Shown here: positions 9,045 to 16,791 of the stretch, one piece after another | Layout of the letters: each line of letters opens with the position of its first letter | How positions within the stretch are numbered: position 1 is the first letter of the stretch | Assembly: GCA_002428015.1 (NCBI GenBank) | Contig: DIZW01000003.1 | Coordinates: 41,987-76,930, forward strand | Length of the DNA stretch: 34,944 nt | Source: Oxalobacteraceae bacterium UBA6018 | Lineage (GTDB): Bacteria; Pseudomonadota; Gammaproteobacteria; Burkholderiales; Burkholderiaceae_D | Reading direction: 5' to 3' | The notes under the pieces: generated by a model | The model's database searches: none | The model's input: the letters and a program-made list of their open reading frames with translations, nothing else | Told to the model about the DNA's origin: nothing | Made by a program: the position numbers and the translations under genes

Positions 9045-10149
9045 TTAGACGCCCTGCTTGAGCGAAGCGGAGATGAAGTCGTCCAGGTCGCCGTCGAGCA
9101 CGCCCTTGGTATTGCCGGTCTCGAAATTGGTACGCAGGTCCTTGATGCGCGACTGGTCCAGCACGTAGGAGCGGATCTGGTGGCCCCAGCCGACATCGGT
9201 CTTGGAGTCTTCCAGCTTCTGCTGCTCGCTCATGCGCTTGCGCAGTTCGTGCTCGTACAGCTTCGCCTTGAGCATCTCCATCGCCTCGGCGCGGTTGCGG
9301 TGCTGGCTGCGGTCATTCTGGCACTGCACCACGATCCCGGTCGGCCCGTGCGTCATGCGCACCGCGGAGTCGGTCTTGTTGATGTGCTGGCCGCCGGCGC
9401 CGGACGCGCGGTAGGTGTCGACCCGGATGTCGGCCGGATTGACGTCGATCTCGATCGAGTCGTCCACCTCCGGATACACGAACAGGCTGGTGAACGAGGT
9501 ATGGCGTCCGTTGGCCGAGTCGAACGGCGACTTGCGCACCAGGCGGTGCACGCCGGTCTCGGTGCGCAGGTGGCCGTAGGCGTACTCGCCCTCGACCTTC
9601 AGTGTGGCGGTCTTGATGCCGGCCACCTCGCCTTCGGACTGCTCCAGGATCTCGACCTTGAAGCCCTTGCGTTCGCAGTAGCGCAGGTATTGGCGCAGCA
9701 GCATCGAGGCCCAGTCCTGGGCTTCGGTGCCGCCGGCGCCGGCCTGGATGTCGATGAAGCAGTTATTCGCGTCCATCGGATTGTTGAACATCCGGCGGAA
9801 CTCCATGCCCTCGATGATCTTCTTGAACTCCTCGGCGTCCTGGGCGATCGCTTCGATCGTCTCGTCGTCGCCTTCTTCCTTGGCCATGTCGAACAGGTCG
9901 GTGGCGTCGCGCAGGTCGGCGTCGGCCTTGGTCAGCGTATGCACGACCGCCTCCAGCGCCTTCTTCTCCTTGCCGAGATCCTGGGCGCGTTTCGGATCGT
10001 TCCAGACGGTCGGATCTTCTAGTTCTTCGTTGACCTGTTCGAGCTTCTCTGACTTTTTATCGAAGTCAAAGATACCTCCGAAGTTCGGCTTCGCGACCGG
10101 TCAGGTCGTTCAGCAGGGCGGAGAGGGCGTTGATGCGTTCGGCTTCCAT
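9045..10149 (-). CDS. prfB: Peptide chain release factor 2 (programmed +1 frameshift)
   Basis: RF2 recognises UGA and UAA and triggers peptide release. Translation starts at the ATG at 10149, reads 27 sense codons and meets an in-frame TGA (10066-10068). Slipping +1 on CTT then continues as DFDKKSEKLEQV to the stop at 9045, giving about 367 residues, normal for RF2. The SPF codon-recognition tripeptide is in RKSPFDSANGRH and the catalytic GGQ in GAGGQHINKTDS. A frame reading only 9045-9944 from an internal GTG would wrongly truncate the protein. Feedback is autogenous: scarce RF2 makes the UGA slow and frameshifting likely. A TATAAT lies 51 bases upstream. The HAD gene and lysS follow. Confidence 0.96.
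10065..10079 (-). promoter_or_regulatory. prfB: prfB frameshift signal
   Basis: On the minus strand an internal Shine-Dalgarno-like GGAGGT (10074-10079) is spaced 2 bases from the slippery CTTTGAC (10065-10071). The TATCTTTGAC core matches the well-known E. coli prfB site. This arrangement pushes the ribosome +1 when UGA decoding stalls. Confidence 0.95.
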
Positions 10150-10199
10150 GGCGTTCCGGTGTTAAATTGGTGAGTGAGGACTACAGCGTCGAACCGTAG

Positions 10200-10205
10200 A
10201 TTATA
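10200..10205 (-). promoter_or_regulatory. -10 element (TATAAT) of prfB
   Basis: An exact TATAAT on the minus strand lies 51 bases upstream of the prfB ATG, predicting a leader of roughly 40-45 bases. The hexamer at 17 bases upstream is a poor -35 match. The strand and position fit transcription of prfB-HAD-lysS. Confidence 0.55.
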
Positions 10206-10322
10206 CCGCAGCACAGGCCCGGCCGAGTCACAAACGCTCCAGCCGGCCGCGTGCGCGCCTTGCCCGCCGCGGCGCCGCTGCGTATGATGGGCCGCATCGT
10301 CCCACTGTTGCCAGGACCGCCC

Positions 10323-12320
10323 ATGCGTTATCGATTTTGTATCGTTTGCCTGAGCCTGGCCCTGTGCGGCGGCGCCCGCGCCGGCGCGCCGGCCGGCAGC
10401 ACCGCCGTGCTGGCGCTGCTCGAGACCACCGACCTGCATGCCAACGTGGTCGGCTTCGACTACTTCCGCCTGGCGCCCGACCCCTCGCTGGGGCTGGACC
10501 GCACCGCCACCCTGATCGCCCAGGCCCGCCGCGACTACCCCAACAACCTGCTGTTCGACGACGGCGATGCCATCCAGGGCAGCGCCCTGGCCGACTACCA
10601 GGCGCTGGACAGTCCCCTACCGTGCGGGCAGACGCTGGCGGTCTACAAGATGATGAACCGGCTAGGCTACGACGGCGCCAGCGTCGGCAACCACGAATTT
10701 AACTACGGGCTGGCCTACCTGAACCAGGTGACCGGCCAGCAGTTCGACGTGGCCGGCGTCGACGCTGGCGGGCCGCGTTGCGCCGGGCCAGCCTTCCCGC
10801 TGGTGCTGGCCAACGTCTACAGCCTCAAGACCCACCAGCCGCTGTTCGAACCCTACCGCATCATCGACAAGCAGATCACCGTGCGCGGGCCCGACGGCGC
10901 GCCGCTTTCTGCCACGATCAAGGTCGGCATCATCGGCTTCACCCCGCCGACCATCGAGTCGTGGGACAAGCGCGCGCTGCAAGGGAAGGTCTATACCGAC
11001 GGCGTGCGCGAGACGGCGCTCAAGTTCATCCCGGCCATGCGCGCCAAGGGAGCGGACCTGATCGTGGCGCTCTCGCACGGCAGCCTCGATGGCGCGCCGT
11101 ATTCGCCCCACATGGAGAACGGTAACTACTACCTGGCCGGGGTGGCCGGCATCGACGCGCTGCTGCTCGGGCACGCCCACCAGGTGTTCCCCAACGCCGC
11201 CAGCGGCGCCCCGGAATTCAACCTGCCGGGCGTGGACAAGGTCCGTGGCCTGGTCAACGGCGTGCCCACCGTGATGGCCGGCCTGTGGGGAAAGCACCTG
11301 GGCGTGATCTCCTTGACCCTGACCTACGACGGCGCCCACTGGAGCGTGGACAAGCCGAACACCCGCGTCGAGGCGCGCGTCACCGCGCTGCCCGGCAAAT
11401 CCTTCGTCGCGCCCGACCCCGCACTGGCGGCGCTGGTGGCGCCCGAGCACGCGGCCACGATCGGCTACGTGAAGACGCCGATCGGCGCCAGCGATTTTCG
11501 CATGTCCTCGTATTTCGCCGACGTCGGCGACGTGTCTGCCGTCGCCCCGGTCAACCAGGCGCAGGCCGACTACGTGACGCGTTACGTGCTGGCCAATCTG
11601 CCCCAGTACGCCACGCTGCCGGTGCTGTCGATGGCCGCGCCGTTCAAGAGCGGGGCGGCCGGCGCGCGCGACTATACCGACGTGGCCCCTGGCAGCCTGG
11701 CGCTCAACAACGCGGCCGACCTGTACCTGTATCCAAACACCCTGTACGCGGTCAAGGTCGACGGGGCGGCCCTGAAGGCGTGGCTGGAACGCGGCGCCGA
11801 GCGCTTCAACACGATCGACCCAGCGCGCAAACAGGCCCAGGAGCTGGTCAACCCGTCCTTCCCGGCCTATAACTTCGACGAGATCACGTCGCCCAGCGTC
11901 AGCTACGAGATCGATCTGACCCAGCCGGCCGGGCAGCGCATCAGGAACCTGGCTTACCGCGGCAAGCCGGTTGGCGCCGGTGACGCCTTCATCGTCGCCA
12001 CCAACAGCTACCGCGCCAACGGCGGGGGCGGATTTCCGGGCCTGGACGGCAGCAAGACCGTGCTTGCCTCGCCCGACACCAACCGCGACGTGCTGATCGC
12101 CTACATCAAGCAGGCGCGCACGCTCACGCGCACTCTGCACGGGCAGCCGCGCAGCTGGCGCTTCACGCGCCTGCCCGGCGCGGCGCCGGTGCTGTTCCAT
12201 GCGCCACCCGGCCTGACGGCGCTGGCGCGCGAGGCCGGCCTGGCCAACGTCGAGCAGCTGCGCGCCGACGATGGTGCCGGCACCGGCCTGGCGCTGTACG
12301 CGCTCGATCTGGCGAAGTAG
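10323..12320 (+). CDS. cpdB: Periplasmic 2',3'-cyclic-nucleotide 2'-phosphodiesterase / 3'-nucleotidase
   Basis: This 665-residue secreted enzyme releases phosphate and nucleosides from cyclic and 3' nucleotides in the periplasm. The ATG at 10323 gives a clear signal peptide (MRYRFCIVCLSLALCGGARA, likely cut after residue 20); a longer frame from 10251 lacks this. Metallophosphatase motifs follow: TTDLHAN at 36-41, GDAIQG at 81-86, GNHEFNYG at 122-129, then LSHGS and GHAHQVFP. The C-terminal 5'-nucleotidase domain includes TNSYRANGGGGFPG, typical of substrate-binding loops in this family. The DLHANVVGFDYF wording and length favour CpdB over UshA. It is monocistronic, divergent from prfB over 173 bases, and convergent with the DUF2288 gene, with only 15 bases between them and no obvious terminator. 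Confidence 0.92.
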   Translation: MRYRFCIVCLSLALCGGARAGAPAGSTAVLALLETTDLHANVVGFDYFRLAPDPSLGLDRTATLIAQARRDYPNNLLFDDGDAIQGSALADYQALDSPLPCGQTLAVYKMMNRLGYDGASVGNHEFNYGLAYLNQVTGQQFDVAGVDAGGPRCAGPAFPLVLANVYSLKTHQPLFEPYRIIDKQITVRGPDGAPLSATIKVGIIGFTPPTIESWDKRALQGKVYTDGVRETALKFIPAMRAKGADLIVALSHGSLDGAPYSPHMENGNYYLAGVAGIDALLLGHAHQVFPNAASGAPEFNLPGVDKVRGLVNGVPTVMAGLWGKHLGVISLTLTYDGAHWSVDKPNTRVEARVTALPGKSFVAPDPALAALVAPEHAATIGYVKTPIGASDFRMSSYFADVGDVSAVAPVNQAQADYVTRYVLANLPQYATLPVLSMAAPFKSGAAGARDYTDVAPGSLALNNAADLYLYPNTLYAVKVDGAALKAWLERGAERFNTIDPARKQAQELVNPSFPAYNFDEITSPSVSYEIDLTQPAGQRIRNLAYRGKPVGAGDAFIVATNSYRANGGGGFPGLDGSKTVLASPDTNRDVLIAYIKQARTLTRTLHGQPRSWRFTRLPGAAPVLFHAPPGLTALAREAGLANVEQLRADDGAGTGLALYALDLAK

Positions 12321-12335
12321 GCCGCGCTGAAGCGT

Positions 12336-12656
12336 TCAGTGCAGGCGGCTTTTCTCGGGCTGGACCAGCACGAATGGACTCACCACGCAGGTCCACAGCA
12401 GCGCCCCGGACTCGCTCCAGGCCTGCGCCTGCAGGTCCGACACGCGCGCCACCTTGGACTCGCTCATCCAGCGCGCGATGCTGTCCTTGTCGTCGTGCGA
12501 GACGCGCACGGCCACGTCGACCAGGTCGAGCTCCTCGCTGACGTAGACCACCGTGCCCTGCGCAAAATGGCGCTGCAGTTCAGCCCAGGGCAGGCGCGCG
12601 GTCTCGCGGTTGATCTTGATGCGCAGTTCAGTATCGTTTTCGGGCTTGGTTTGCAT
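12336..12656 (-). CDS. DUF2288 family protein
   Basis: This small 106-residue soluble protein matches the DUF2288 pattern: LPWAELQRHFAQGTVVYVS, then ELDLVDVAVRVSHDD, then a Trp-rich end ALLWTCVVSPFVLVQ. No function is established for the family. It begins 23 bases downstream of the RES toxin stop on the same strand, so it may be read through from the toxin-antitoxin promoter, although DUF2288 genes are usually not toxin-antitoxin members. No clear Shine-Dalgarno is seen. Confidence 0.82.
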   Translation of the reverse strand: MQTKPENDTELRIKINRETARLPWAELQRHFAQGTVVYVSEELDLVDVAVRVSHDDKDSIARWMSESKVARVSDLQAQAWSESGALLWTCVVSPFVLVQPEKSRLH

Positions 12657-12679
12657 GACGGTTCAACGTTAGGAAAAAA

Positions 12680-13369
12680 TCAAAGGAGTTCGATCACCGG
12701 AGTCGGCGCGCCGGACCAGGTCAAGCGGTAGGCCTGGCCCTTGCGCACGTTGCCCACCAGGGCCGGCCGGAAGCACGCCAGGCAGGTGCCCTCGGGGCGG
12801 CGCACGCTGGGGTAGATGATGCCCATGGAGCCGGCGTCGAGCAGCTGCTCGGCCAGCCGCTGCGAGGCGATATAGCTGGCCGGGTCCAGGTATTTGGCGA
12901 AACCGTTCACCCCGCGCAGGTCGTGGAACTCGCTGGTGAAGTCGGCCAGCAGGGTTTGGTAGGTGACGCTGTCGTCGAAGCGGTCGATCTCCTGGTATTC
13001 CACGGTCTTGTGGAAGCAGATCTCGGCCAGCGAGGTCTCGACCTCGAACGCGCAATACCAGGCGCCGCGCTCGCCGTCGTTGAAGCGGCTGCCTTCGGGG
13101 CGCGGATAGGTGAAGGCCGCGTTGATGATGCGGAAATTGGGCACGCCGAACACCAGTTCGTCCACGCCGATGCCGGGCAGGCCACCATATTCGCCGCGCA
13201 GGCGCTCATTGGTGGCGTTGTCCAGGTCGAACAGGTCGCGCAGGGTGTCGCTGTCGTCGGCCAGCGGCGCGAGGACCGAATCCTCGAGCTCGGCGAAGCG
13301 CGACGGGATCAGCCGGCAGGTGTCGAATTGGCGCAGGGTGGAGGTTTTAGGAACGACCGCCAAGATCAC
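12680..13369 (-). CDS. RES-domain toxin (NAD+-consuming, type II TA)
   Basis: This 229-residue protein has a RES domain. Family members such as MbcT and P. putida Res degrade NAD+ and arrest growth; ParT ADP-ribosylates a host enzyme. Candidate active-site residues are R95 in PEGSRFNDG, Y105 in AWYCAFE, E111 in EVETSLAE, and S188 with R190 in IIYPSVR. The N-terminal CRLIPSRF is also typical. The start is GTG at 13369, overlapping the antitoxin stop as GTGA, so toxin synthesis depends on antitoxin translation. All expected residues are present, so it looks intact. NAD+ hydrolysis versus ADP-ribosylation cannot be told from sequence. Confidence 0.9.
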   Translation of the reverse strand: MILAVVPKTSTLRQFDTCRLIPSRFAELEDSVLAPLADDSDTLRDLFDLDNATNERLRGEYGGLPGIGVDELVFGVPNFRIINAAFTYPRPEGSRFNDGERGAWYCAFEVETSLAEICFHKTVEYQEIDRFDDSVTYQTLLADFTSEFHDLRGVNGFAKYLDPASYIASQRLAEQLLDAGSMGIIYPSVRRPEGTCLACFRPALVGNVRKGQAYRLTWSGAPTPVIELL

Positions 13370-13803
13370 AAGCCTCCGCGGCGCGCGTCCAGCAGTTTGC
13401 GCACGGTTTGCATGGCCAGCAGGCCGCCGCCCAGCATGTGGGACAGCGGGGTGCGGCCGGCGAACACCGGGTTCTTATTGGGGAGCATGACCCACTCGTC
13501 GGCGAGCTGGTCGCCGTAGAGGATGTGCAGCGACTTGTAAATGCCGAGCAGGTAGGAAATGCGCGTAATGCGGTCGACCTCCAGCACCCGGTCCGGGTTC
13601 TTTTTCCACTCGTAGAACGTGGACGAGGACAGGCCGCCGAGCAGTTCGCGGGCGTCGTCGTCGCGCAGCTTCCAGGCCTGGACCAGTTTGAAAAAGCCCT
13701 TCAGGGCCGATTTCGAGAGCCGCTCGCGCTCGCCGCGGGCGTTGAGGTCGACCAGCACGGCCGGTTCGAAGCGGCTTTTCGGGTAAGCGTAGGCAAGATT
13801 CAT
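13366..13803 (-). CDS. Xre/MbcA/ParS-type antitoxin (DUF2384)
   Basis: This 145-residue antitoxin has an N-terminal Xre-like helix-turn-helix (about residues 33-80, with ARELLGGLSSSTFYEWKKNP as the recognition part). A C-terminal MbcA/ParS/Xre toxin-binding domain follows (EWVMLPNKNPVFAGRTPL, then SHMLGGGLLAMQTVRKLL). The C-terminal segment usually blocks the RES active-site cleft while the N-terminus represses the operon. It precedes and overlaps the toxin gene. The promoter region carries a 14-base inverted repeat over the -10 box. The antitoxin-first order and coupling are standard for the family. Confidence 0.92.
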   Translation of the reverse strand: MNLAYAYPKSRFEPAVLVDLNARGERERLSKSALKGFFKLVQAWKLRDDDARELLGGLSSSTFYEWKKNPDRVLEVDRITRISYLLGIYKSLHILYGDQLADEWVMLPNKNPVFAGRTPLSHMLGGGLLAMQTVRKLLDARRGGL

Positions 13804-13820
13804 GGTTTGCTCCGGTTATG

Positions 13821-13854
13821 GAGTAGTTATACTCTTTTTTCGGACTAGATGCAA
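13821..13854 (-). promoter_or_regulatory. TA promoter with operator palindrome over the -10
   Basis: On the minus strand TTGCAT (13849-13854) and TATAAC (13826-13831) are 17 bases apart. The perfect inverted repeat GAGTA-N4-TACTC (13821-13834) covers the -10, a good position for antitoxin repression. A GGAG Shine-Dalgarno (13811-13814) precedes the ATG at 13803. Confidence 0.6.
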
Positions 13855-13912
13855 GAATGCCCTGGCGCGCGCGCCTGGCCGCCCGTCCGTCCGCCCAGGC
13901 GAATCGGACCAA

Positions 13913-15607
13913 TCAGGCCGCCTCGGCGTGCTCCACCATCAGCTGGACCTTGGTGACGCCGTTGTATTCGTTGGCGTCGAGCCGGAACGCCACCCGGGCG
14001 CGTTCGCCCACCGCGGCCGTGTGGCCGAACCAGATCGCGTCGTAGCGCTGGCCGTTGCGCTCGAGCTGGAGCTTGAGGTGGCGCTCCTTCAGGATGCGCT
14101 GGCTGACCACGCGGAACTCGTCGCAGAACACGGGCGGGGCGAAGCCCTGGCCCCACACCTGGCCATCCATCAGGCTGATGAACTCGGTGGTGTAGTAGGC
14201 GTCTTCCAGCGCCCCGTCGGTCTCGATGATGCGCTCGAGCTGGTGGCTGTCGAGCCAGGCCTTGCCGACCGCCTCGAAGGCGGCCGAAAACGCCTCGAAC
14301 GCGTCGGCGCGGATGGTCAGGCCGGCCGCCATCGCGTGGCCGCCGAACTTGTCGATCAGGCTGGGCGCGCGCTTGGACACCAGGTCGAGCGCGTCGCGCA
14401 GGTGGAAGCCCGGGATCGAACGCCCCGATCCCTTGAGCCAGCCGTCGCCTCCGGGCGCGAAGGTGATCGTCGGGCGGAAGAACTTCTCTTTCAGCCGCGA
14501 GGCCACGATGCCGATCACGCCCTGGTGCCAGGAGGCGTCGAACACGCTGATGGTGTTGCTGGCGGCCGGTTCGAAGGCGTCCAGGTGCAGCAGGGCGGCG
14601 TCCTGCATCTCGGCTTCGATCTCGCGCCGCTTCAGGTTGATCTCGTTGAGCTGCTGGGCGATGGCCCAGGCCCGGCCCTCGTCGTCGGTGACCAGGCATT
14701 CGATCCCGAGCGACATGTCGTCCAGGCGCCCGGCGGCGTTCAGGCGCGGGCCCAGCGCGAAGCCCAGGTCGAAAGGCGACGCGCTGCGCGCCTCGCGTCC
14801 GGCCACGCGGAACAGCGCCGCCACGCCCGCGTGCATGCGCCCGGCGCGCATGCGCTTGAGGCCCTGGGCGACCAGGATGCGGTTGTTGGCGTCGAGCTTG
14901 ACGACGTCGGCCACCGTGCCCAGCGCCACCAGGTCGAGCAGGCAGTCCAGTTTGGGCTGGGTCTGGGCGTCGAACACGCCGCGCCGGCGCAGTTCCGCGC
15001 GCAGCGCCAGCAGCACGTAGAACACCACGCCCACCCCGGCCAGGTGCTTGCTGGGGAAGCCGCACTCGGGCTGGTTGGGGTTGACGATCACGCGTGCGCG
15101 CGGCAGCGTCTCGCCCGGCAGGTGGTGGTCGGTCACGACGACCTCGATTCCCAGCGCCTGGGCGGCCGCCACGCCGTCCACGCTGGCGATGCCGTTGTCG
15201 ACTGTGATGATGATGTCGGGCGCCTTTTCGCGCGCGGTCAGCGCCACGATTTCGGGCGTCAGGCCGTAGCCATACTCGAAGCGGTTCGGGACGATGTAGT
15301 CCACCGTCGCACCCATCGCGCGCAGGCCGCGCAGGGCGGTCGCGCAGGCGGTGGCGCCGTCGCAGTCGTAGTCGGCCACGATCGTCATCTTCTTGCGCGC
15401 GCCGATGGCGTCGGCCAGGAACACGGCGGCCGCATCGATGTGCAGCAGGCCGCCGGGCGGCACCAGCGCGCTCAATTCGCTCGACAGTTCACGCGTGTCG
15501 GTCAGCCCGCGCGAGGCGTACAGGCGCGCCAGGACCGGGTGCACTCCGCTCTGGCGCAGCATTTCGGAGGTACGGAAGGAGCAGGGGCGGGTGGTGATCC
15601 GGGTCAT
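13913..15607 (-). CDS. recJ: Single-stranded-DNA 5'-3' exonuclease RecJ
   Basis: This 564-residue RecJ is a cytoplasmic nuclease that resects 5' ends in RecF-pathway recombination, mismatch repair and base excision repair. DHH-superfamily motifs are intact: DYDCDGATA at 79-87 (metal ligands), VDNG around 136-139, DHH at 160-162 and the LAGVGVVFYV segment. The C-terminal part contains the GGHAMAAGLTI motif of the DHHA1 domain and an OB-like end with AIWFGH. Length is typical. The start at 15607 overlaps the stop of the rpfE-like gene as ATGA, so the two are coupled. Confidence 0.96.
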   Translation of the reverse strand: MTRITTRPCSFRTSEMLRQSGVHPVLARLYASRGLTDTRELSSELSALVPPGGLLHIDAAAVFLADAIGARKKMTIVADYDCDGATACATALRGLRAMGATVDYIVPNRFEYGYGLTPEIVALTAREKAPDIIITVDNGIASVDGVAAAQALGIEVVVTDHHLPGETLPRARVIVNPNQPECGFPSKHLAGVGVVFYVLLALRAELRRRGVFDAQTQPKLDCLLDLVALGTVADVVKLDANNRILVAQGLKRMRAGRMHAGVAALFRVAGREARSASPFDLGFALGPRLNAAGRLDDMSLGIECLVTDDEGRAWAIAQQLNEINLKRREIEAEMQDAALLHLDAFEPAASNTISVFDASWHQGVIGIVASRLKEKFFRPTITFAPGGDGWLKGSGRSIPGFHLRDALDLVSKRAPSLIDKFGGHAMAAGLTIRADAFEAFSAAFEAVGKAWLDSHQLERIIETDGALEDAYYTTEFISLMDGQVWGQGFAPPVFCDEFRVVSQRILKERHLKLQLERNGQRYDAIWFGHTAAVGERARVAFRLDANEYNGVTKVQLMVEHAEAA

Positions 15608-16623
15608 GGCAGCAGTGTGTTAAGGGTGGGGCGGCGCCAGAAGGCGCGCTGGGCCAGGCTGGAGGTGCTCAGTTCGAGCTGGCGCGCGCGGTCGCTCAGC
15701 AGCAGGCGCAGGCCTTTGATGCGCCCCGCCTTGACCGCCCCCAGCGCGGGCGTAAATACAGTCTGCTCCAGATGCTGCATGGCGGCCAGCCAGGCGGACC
15801 ATTCGGCGGCCAGCGCGGCGCCGGTGAGCTCGCAGCAGACCAGCAGCGCGTCCTGGCCGGCGTCGACCAGGCCGGCGAAGGTGGCATCCGCCCCGGCCAG
15901 GGCCGCCAACCAGGCCGGCGCCCCCGACGCGGCCAGCTTGACGGCGCCGCGCTCGTGGCCCGGCGCCGCTTGCGCCCACGGCCAGAAGCCGTTCACCGCG
16001 GCCAGGCCCTCCGCTTCGCGCTGCGTGTTGACAGGGTGGCCGAACCACAGCATCTGGACTTCGTTTTGCAGCTTGCGGTAGTCCACGGCGCGCTCGCCCG
16101 TGGGCAGCCAGTCGGTCAGGTTCAGCCCGAGCGCGGCGTCAGGGGTGGCCGTGTTCAGATCGGCCCAGTCGTCGGCGCGCATGAACCAGGTGCCGGCGTC
16201 GCCGTAATGGAGCGGCTTGGCGCTGTCGGCGAAGAACGGCTGGGCGGCCTCGAACAGGGCGCGCGAGTGCGCATCCGACAGGTGCAGGCCGCGCGGATCG
16301 TGCATGAGCAGGTGGCTGCGGCTGATCGCGATATGCACCGGGTTGACGATAAACCAGGTGCCTTCGGCCGGCGCATGCAGGCCGTGGGCGTGCATGACGC
16401 GGGTGGCGAAAGCCGGTCGGCCCGAGCTCGACACGCCGGTGGCGCGCGCCACCCAGGCTTCGTACGGCAGGGCGTGCACGCTGTCGTTCACGGGCAGCGG
16501 ATGGCGCGCGGACGTGCGCGAGAGCAGGCTGGCCAGGGCCGGGGTCTGCAGCGCCCGGATCAGATCGGGCGCCAGTTCAGGCGGCGGTAAGGCGAACGGC
16601 AGGACAAGCGTAATTTCGGTCAT
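15604..16623 (-). CDS. RpfE-like / cofactor-independent phosphoglycerate-mutase-like protein
   Basis: This 339-residue soluble protein starts MTEITLVLPFALPPPELAPD. It resembles proteins annotated as RpfE-type regulators or ApgM-like phosphoglycerate mutases found next to recJ in Burkholderiales and Xanthomonadales; this is recalled, not searched. Visible conserved-looking blocks are FIVNPVHIAISRSHLLMHDP, LHYGDAGTWFMRADDW and ADLNTATPDAALGLNLTDWLP, then NEVQMLWFGHPVNTQRE. I cannot point to a complete alkaline-phosphatase-fold metal site, so an enzymatic role is doubtful. A longer frame to 17217 runs antisense through lolC and was rejected. It is translationally coupled to recJ by an ATGA overlap. 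Confidence 0.75.
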   Translation of the reverse strand: MTEITLVLPFALPPPELAPDLIRALQTPALASLLSRTSARHPLPVNDSVHALPYEAWVARATGVSSSGRPAFATRVMHAHGLHAPAEGTWFIVNPVHIAISRSHLLMHDPRGLHLSDAHSRALFEAAQPFFADSAKPLHYGDAGTWFMRADDWADLNTATPDAALGLNLTDWLPTGERAVDYRKLQNEVQMLWFGHPVNTQREAEGLAAVNGFWPWAQAAPGHERGAVKLAASGAPAWLAALAGADATFAGLVDAGQDALLVCCELTGAALAAEWSAWLAAMQHLEQTVFTPALGAVKAGRIKGLRLLLSDRARQLELSTSSLAQRAFWRRPTLNTLLP

Positions 16624-16791
16624 GCCGCATTTTAAGGCATCCGGCGCCTGACCGGACCTTATCTGCGCGTCGGCGCGATGCGCGTCCCAGGCTGCCGCCG
16701 CACGGCCGGGCGCGTCAATCGTGGCGATCCTGTCAAGGATGAGCTTTGTGTGGCACACTTCGCACTTACGTTTATTCCTCTGACGGAGACC

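Noticed and set aside
13802..16081. Plus-strand open frame of 759 codons antisense to the toxin-antitoxin pair, recJ and the rpfE-like gene
   Set aside because: It is Arg/Gly/His-rich with no recognisable domain, as expected opposite GC-rich genes; the minus strand carries clear motifs throughout.
16748..16758. GTGTG-G-CACAC palindrome upstream of lolC
   Set aside because: Short arms and no second copy or known regulator; not enough to call an operator.
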